This document shows positions 57,674 to 64,000 of a stretch of 64,000 nucleotides of DNA, in pieces. The notes under the pieces were generated by a model that saw nothing but the letters and a program-made list of their open reading frames with translations, searched no databases and was not told the DNA's origin. The stretch is from Bostrychus sinensis (taxonomy: Eukaryota; Chordata; Actinopteri; Gobiiformes; Eleotridae): the NCBI GenBank assembly GCA_020698575.1, contig CM036253.1:34011719-34075718 (forward strand). Direction: 5' to 3'. The translations under genes were made by a program, and so were the position numbers. Position 1 is the first letter of the stretch; each line of letters starts with the position of its first letter.

Positions 57674-59580
57674 ATGGATGCTCTCAAAGAAACTAGAGGC
57701 CTCTACAAACCGATCCAGGTATGCCACACATTTCTGGAGATACTGACTGAGCTTATTGTGAAGGGCACATTTGTTCTCAGTTAAAAGTGTGTTTGTTTTT
57801 AGTAACAGAGGTTTAGAAAGAAGGCTACCGTAATTTTGTTAAATACTAGAGAAAAAACTACTGAACTGCTTTGTATATAGTGGGAAATCAAATCAGAAAG
57901 TCCAGTCTAAGTTAGGAAAAGTAAAAAACAAGTGGATAAAAAGTAACATTAAGTACTGCACTTTTAAATGAATAAAAATTTCTTTAATGCAGTGTATAAT
58001 AATTAGATAGGATAATGCAGCAGTTATATTGACATGTTTTAATTTTCTACTCTGTTGTTTTCCTCAGGTGTTGTTTAGCACCCCGGTTTATGAGCGAGCC
58101 TTGCAGACTTGTTGGCACCTGCCATCCTACAAGACCAACGTAAGGATACATTGTTTTGTACTATTGCACTCATATTAATTATGAAAATATAAATGTCATA
58201 CTGTATGTCTTTTGTTTTTCTTGTGTTCCTCAGATCGCGGTGGTGCTTGAGCTTTTGAGGCTGCAGCAGGAACACCTCCTGTCTGCGGATGTCACTGATG
58301 ATGACATGACCAGTCTGCTGCTGGAGCAGGGCAAGAAGTCCCTCCGAGTACAGTAAGTTACACACTGTTTAACACTGTTTAATGTTGAAGAAGCACAAGA
58401 CTAAAGCATATATTTGTGTGTCATTTTAGACTCTGGCAGTTTGAGATTGAGGACAGGGATGAGGACGTGGCCAAACCGCTCCTGAATTTGGTAAGAGGCT
58501 AAATCACCTGAGCACTTTAAACTTTGCCTATGATCGTTATATTCTGTGAATGCACTGATCATGTTTTTGTTTTTTTTCTTTCTTTATTTTTTTGTCTCAG
58601 ACCTGGGACGTGATCAATTCCCTCAAAATGAGAGACGCTGTATTTGAGGCCAGAAGGTTCCTTGCGTCTCCAAACGACATCCCTCCGAGCTTCCAGTAAG
58701 TCACATGACAGACGCAGTTTAATATCTTTTTGTTTTTTTATGAACATGTAAAACTAACTTTGCTTCTTTTCACAGACATCCTAAGCTCGTGAGCCTGGCT
58801 CATGCCTATGCCAGAACCCTGTCCCAGCTGAACCAGGACCCTCCTCGCTTGCTTCAGCCTAGGGAGGTGGTGATGGAGGTGGTGCCCAAGGTCATTCACG
58901 GCCTGTGGCTGCCCCCGCCTAGCGCCTCCTGTCTGAGCATGCCATCCAAAGAGCTGAGTGCTCCAGCCATTGGCCTGACACAGTCCGTCCTGGACCGGGT
59001 GTCCAAAACCCTGCCCGTCATGCTCCAGCAGGTCCACTTCACCCGCTCTGTACGGGACGAAATGGTCCAGAGAATTGTGGACACAATTACGCAGATGTTT
59101 CCTGGAGACAGACTGGAGAGGAGACTGAGCTCCTTCTCCCTAGATCTTCTTAGATCCATCACCAGCGCCGCCGCAAAAGAAATCTGTGAACTGTTCCAGC
59201 CACAAACAGATGAAGATCCAGAGACAAGTGCAGTCCTGGAGTCTGCTTCTCCTCTGCCTCCAACCATTGAACTGACAGAGGAGGCTGATGCTGAGGAACC
59301 AGCTGAGGATGTGACCACTGTCCTGCCTACAGATGCTGTCCTGCCGGAGGAGTTGACCAGTGTCCAGTCTGACACAGAATGTCCCGATCCTGCTACGGAG
59401 ACACAGATCTCTACAGAGCTCCCTGCAGCTGCCTCTGGGTCCACCACTGATGTTGGTGTTCAGACCTCATCGCTGCCTTCCCCCAGCTCCACTGAGGGCT
59501 GCATCTTCTGCCGCTTCAGCAGATGGGTCAGGAACATCTACAACTACTTCCTCTCTGTGGAGGACACTCATGAGGAATGA
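57674..59580 (+). CDS. Unrecognised six-exon gene, copy 3 (398 residues)
   Basis: Exons: 57674-57718, 58068-58139, 58234-58352, 58430-58490, 58601-58695 and 58776-59580, all 28437 bp downstream of copy 1 with identical splice sites. The frame is intact. It shares D152, A262 and P336 with copy 2 and has its own E-to-K change at residue 265. The grouping of copies 2 and 3 against copy 1 suggests that they are the more recently separated pair, or share gene conversion. Function unknown. Confidence 0.8.
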
Positions 59581-61066
59581 ACTATTTCTCGTTCTTTTTT
59601 TCATGTATTCATTTATTGTTGTTGAATAAATTGTACACGTTTGTACAACATTTCAATGGAGAAGTTTGACTTTGTATAAGTATGGTGACCAAGTGCACGG
59701 CCAAAACAGGAGGAGGGGAAATACGCCTGCAGTGAGGTTCAACAATTTGTGGCTCAGATCACACACCATCATGCCCGAAATCCACTTCTTGCGTGTGTTG
59801 GATGTGATTTTGCAAATAAATGCATTAAACTGAATTGTAAGAACTTTTCTGTCAATGGCATGAACATAGTTTGTGCATAAATGAGGAGCTCTTTAAGAGC
59901 ACGCAACATAAAACACATTCAGCTGTGATTCTCAGCTTTTAAGTTTACACATTATAAATGTTAAACAGCCTCCTAACAGCAGATATTATGCACAGTCTCT
60001 TTAATAATAATAATAATAATAGCAGGGCACAAACTTTATCCAGGTCAAAACTGTAACTTTAGTCTGTATTTTACAAAAAAAAAAAAAAAAAGAGGCGAGG
60101 GAGGAGGAGAGGGGGCAGTGAAGTGTCTGTGCGTTACATCTTTGATCACCACTAAACTCAGACAAACAAAAAGTAAATATAGCCACAAGCGGCGATGGTA
60201 GGCCCTCGCCTGCAGCGCCCGGAGCAGGGGCAGATTTGCCAAAACTTGCCAAATTTTTAGATGTGGCTCTGATATCATGAATTTTTGAATGTCTCCTGCT
60301 CTCTTGACTTGTATGTAGCAGCTGTGACCTGTTGTTTTGACCTTTTCCATATTCAATCACTGTGTCAAATTTTATTTGGCTACGACAAAGTTCATTTTTG
60401 GTGAATAGCCATAGGCGCAATGTATTTTGATTTTCCAGGGGGCACTGTCGCGCCATTTTTCAGAGTTTTTTATCCTGATCTTTAATTTTGTGCAAAATTG
60501 GAAAAGTCATGCACTTTTGGGGCAGTGCTGTTCAATCACAATAGGCCCTGCGCCACCTCTGGGGGCTCGGGCCTAATAATAATAATATTCCTTACAATAT
60601 TCCTTACAGCTTTCGCGGCTACCGCGATATATATATTTTTGGAAAGCGCGTGTGCATTCCTACCTGTTCATGGGGGTCGCCCATTGAGCTACTTTAGCTC
60701 TGAACAATTATAAATATGTGTTTTTCCCACCACATACCTATATGCACTGAAAGTGCACGATGCCATGAGTGTGTACGTGAGTGTTTAGTGAGGGATGAGT
60801 GCTTCGCGCTCTGTTTTAAGTGTGTTTCACGCACTCCTCAGATTTTGTGTTGTTTTAATATTTAACTTAAAAACTGTGCCACGATTTACTGCTGTGCATA
60901 AAATTTATATTGGAAACATAGAGAACTTCGCCCTCTTTTGAATTATGTGTTTTCCAAAGCTCTGTGATGTATTATATTTGAACTACAAGCTACCAATGGA
61001 CAGAGGTTCGACCATCTGATTTATTGACTTACATTTAAAACTTTGATAGTTAGCTTCTATGTAGCA
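59581..61066. other. 3' flank of gene copy 3 and shared spacer
   Basis: AATAAA near 59625, (AAT)n near 60003-60020, an A-run near 60075-60091, and the (TAA)n-ended repeat at 60175-60588. A short deletion near 60833 distinguishes it from the other units. Confidence 0.65.
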
Positions 61067-61415
61067 CTCTATTGGGTGCTCGAGGGTTCATGGGGGTTCA
61101 CCCAACCAGTCCACATGTGCTTTGTGGACCTGGATAAGGCGTTCGACCGTGTCCCTCGTAGCATCCTTTGGGGGTGCTCTGGGAGCAAGAGTTTGGTTCG
61201 CATTGCTGGTTGTAAGTTGGACCTGTTTCCAGTGCATGTTGGACTCCGGCAGGGCTGCCCTTTGTGGGCTCTGCCCTGGGAACGCCTTGGGGTTCCTCCA
61301 GAGGAGCTGGAGGAAGTGTCCGGGGAGAGGGATGTCTGGGTATCCCTGCTTAGACTGCTGCCTCCGCGACCTGGCCCCGGATAAAGCGGAAGAAGATGGA
61401 TGGATGGATGGATGG
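61067..61415 (+). repeat. LINE-derived segment opening unit 4
   Basis: Same truncated, internally deleted LINE and (GGAT)n tail as in the earlier units. Confidence 0.9.
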
Positions 61416-62164
61416 AAAAAATTATCACAACTAGTCAAAAGGATTTTATTTACAGGACACATGCAAGCAGTTACAACCACACACAATCAAACGTGTATAA
61501 TAATGTATTAGTCTTATACAGCACTTTTTTTAATAATTTAAAGTCACTTTACAATTAGGTGTAACATTCATTTACTTCTCAGTCACACTCTGTGGTTCAC
61601 AGCAAGAACAGTGCCTAAAAATATTTAAATATGCCTACTATATAAGGACTGATCAGGTATTGCAGAGCAATCTAGTGTTCACCTCATACCTACACTGGGA
61701 TGTCAGATCTTTTTCTTCCATGTATCCATGTATTGTATGTTATGTGTGGCAGGAAACATCTTTGAGGTGTGGCTGGGCTCTAATCAGATATCTCATGTAT
61801 AATCTTACGAACAACTTGTGCAGTTAAAATGTGAATACAGGAGGTGTTACAGGAGAAATGTAACGTCCAATATGATGTGCTCTGTAACTGAATAATATAT
61901 TCTCCAAATTCGGTGCAAGCAGTATTAGAGCTGAACAAATGTGCGGTTTCCTGAAGTATCTCTCCAAGAATACTGTGCAGTTTATCTATAACATAACATG
62001 CTCATAGAAGTAGAGGGGTAGGCTCTTTACAACCTTGTAATGGAATGCAAAATGAGAGACATTAAGTGCAGCTCAGAGAGACTGCTGCAATAGTTTTTGG
62101 AAAGTTGTTGTGCTGCTGTACAGAGCTTTTTTCATTACTCCAGTCTCCAGATCCACAGTGTCTG
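61416..62164. other. Shared spacer (unit 4), Gypsy-free
   Basis: Contains the empty Gypsy target near 61716. No gene. Confidence 0.85.
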
Positions 62165-62782
62165 TACAGGTGAACTCCAGACCAACAGATACAGTCAGTG
62201 TGAGTACAGGTGAACTCCAGACCAGCAGATACAGTCAGTGTGAGTACAGGTGAACTCCAGACCAACAGATACAGTCAGTGTGAGTACAGGTGAACTCCAG
62301 ACCAGCAGATACAGTCAGTGTGAGTACAGGTGAACTCCAGACCAGCAGATACAGTCAGTGTGAGTACAGGTGAACTCCAGACCAACAGATACAGTCAGTG
62401 TGAGTACAGGTGAACTCCAAACCAGCAGATACAGTCAGTGTGAGTACAGGTGAACTCCAGACCAGCAGATACAGTCAGTGTGAGTACAGGTGAACTCCAA
62501 ACCAGCAGATACAGTCAGTGTGAGTACAGGTGAACTCCAGACCAGCAGATACAGTCAGTGTGAGTACAGGTGAACTCCAGACCAGCAGATACAGTCAGTG
62601 TGAGTACAGGTGAACTCCAGACCAACAGATACAGTCAGTGTGAGTACAGGTGAACTCCAGACCAGCAGATACAGTCAGTGTGAGTACAGGTGAACTCCAG
62701 ACCAGCAGATACAGTCAGTGTGAGTACAGGTGAACTCCAGACCAACAGATACAGTCAGTGTGAGTACAGGTGAACTCCAGTG
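62165..62782. repeat. 40-bp minisatellite, 15 copies plus a partial (unit 4)
   Basis: Copies start at 62165 and every 40 bp to 62725; the partial starts at 62765. The AACAG, AGCAG and CTCCAAACC variants occur in a mixed order that suggests higher-order amplification. Confidence 0.95.
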
Positions 62783-64000
62783 CCTAGATGGATGTGTACC
62801 TGAAAGACAAAACACACAACTATAATATGTCAATCTCCCTAAAAAGCAACAATAAATACAAAGGTGTAATTTATATTTTAGATGGATAATATGGGTGCAG
62901 TTTATGATTTTACCTCTCAAGATTCATGACAAAACATAGTTTATAATAAGTCTTAACTACATTTTAACAGAGACTGCTTTAGTAACTATTAGGGGCTGGT
63001 GGACTAAAGTGGCATAACATAAACTTTGTACCATCTTACATTTTGTGTTCCTTTTTTAGTGGAGGAGGTCAAACACACAGCCATCAGCCTGCAGTCTCAC
63101 TGTACCGTGGGCAGAAAAGACTGCCCAAACTTTAACCAGGACCTCTGAACCTATGTTGTATGATTTTTTTAATATATAAAATTATAGCTCAGATATTGGG
63201 AGAAATGTAGAAGAGCGAGCTTCGCTAACTGAGTAAACTGATTAAAAGACGTTATTTCGTTGGAGTTTTAGCGGTCTTATCTCTGTGAATATGAGGTCAT
63301 TTTTTTATAAAACAAAGACTGTTTTGAAGCTCGAGAAATGTAGGACACCTTTAAGGAGTGAAGGGAGTGTAAAAATACTCACCCGCTTTGTCAGAAGTCC
63401 GCAATTCGCCCCGTCTCGCAGCGTTACAGCTCTCGTTTTTGCCTTTCTTGCTGGCTCTCTCGTCTGTTGCTCCAACACAGCGGACAATGGAGACACAACG
63501 ACTGGAACTTTGTTGCAAAAGTCAAAGCACGCCAAAACATCTTTAAGAGTTGTCATGACTGTCTTGGTCACAGAAGCAAAACAAGTTACGAAGCTGGCCC
63601 TCCATTAGCCTCTGCATAGCCTCCACCAAAAAAAACGTTTCAGGCGCAGAGTGTGATGCAGCTCCTAATGGCCTGCTCTGATTGGTTCAGCTCCAAGGGA
63701 GCTTGAGAAATCATTGGGTTATGGAATGAAGCCAGGCTAACACCACGGGCTCGGGCTAAATGCTAACAAATTAGCGTCGCTCCCCAGACCCGCAAAGGGC
63801 ACACAGGGCACGCACAAAGACCAGAGAGGTACACATCAACTCGTCTAAGATCAGGGAAGAACATACAGGATTTTCGCGACCCCCTTTTTTCGACCAGTAA
63901 ATGGACATTTTCCCCCAGCTAGTACCTTATACTGTCCAGTTACTGGTAAGGATACCAGCCAGTCAGGTCTGATATGTGGCAGTGCCATTAGATACAAATC
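62783..64000. other. Shared spacer (unit 4), cut by the window end
   Basis: Includes the candidate exon at 63060-63148 and the repeated open frame at 63285-63608. The last 22 or so bases are the left arm of the next AT palindrome (GGCAGTGCCATTAGATACAA at about 63978), so the array continues beyond the window. Confidence 0.8.

Overview
This is nuclear DNA of a vertebrate, almost certainly a teleost fish. Coding sequence is split into small exons with GT-AG introns. The repeats are typical of teleosts: RTE-clade LINEs with (GGAT)n tails, two Tc1-like transposons, hAT remnants and short inverted-repeat elements, an R4-type LINE with a restriction-like endonuclease, and a Ty3/Gypsy element. No bacterial operon, CRISPR array, rRNA or tRNA gene was seen. 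Most long open frames belong to mobile elements; only two kinds of host gene can be supported.

Left part (1-16.6 kb): ordinary intergenic and intronic DNA. It holds the last two coding exons of a DEDDh-type 3'-5' exonuclease gene (exons 4955-5163 and 8901-9254, same strand and phase; the 5' exons lie outside the window). The exonuclease resembles the C-terminal exonuclease-like domain of PML and its fish relatives. Around it are a degenerate Tc1 element, a Penelope-like GIY-YIG remnant, several short inverted-repeat elements and a broken, unrecognised multi-exon ORF series at 13.8-15.8 kb.

Right part (18.57 kb to the end): a head-to-tail segmental array with a basic unit of about 8.4-8.9 kb. 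Junctions lie at about 18572, 32639, 49436 and 61067, giving three complete units and the start of a fourth. Each unit carries, in order: an internally deleted LINE fragment, a shared spacer, a 40-bp minisatellite (3, 6, 8 and 15 full copies), a second spacer, an AT-rich palindrome (22-bp arms around (TA)n), a dead hAT transposase, and one intact copy of an unrecognised six-exon gene encoding 398 residues (29237-31143, 46018-47924, 57674-59580). The three predicted proteins differ at only about four positions. The left edge of the array lies inside a longer LINE copy that starts near 16608, so the original duplication breakpoint can be read directly.

Younger insertions then made the units unequal. 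Unit 1 received an RTE LINE, a Tc1 element and an R4-type LINE. Unit 2 received an 8.4-kb Gypsy element, flanked by a CATG duplication, and lost about 370 bp of the hAT remnant. Unit 3 received a second R4-type LINE in the opposite orientation. Both R4-type copies sit in the (TA)n of the palindrome, while unit 2 keeps an unoccupied site. The units therefore act as filled and empty controls for one another. The most interesting items are the unknown tandem gene family, the palindromic (TA)n that repeatedly received elements, and the readable duplication junction.
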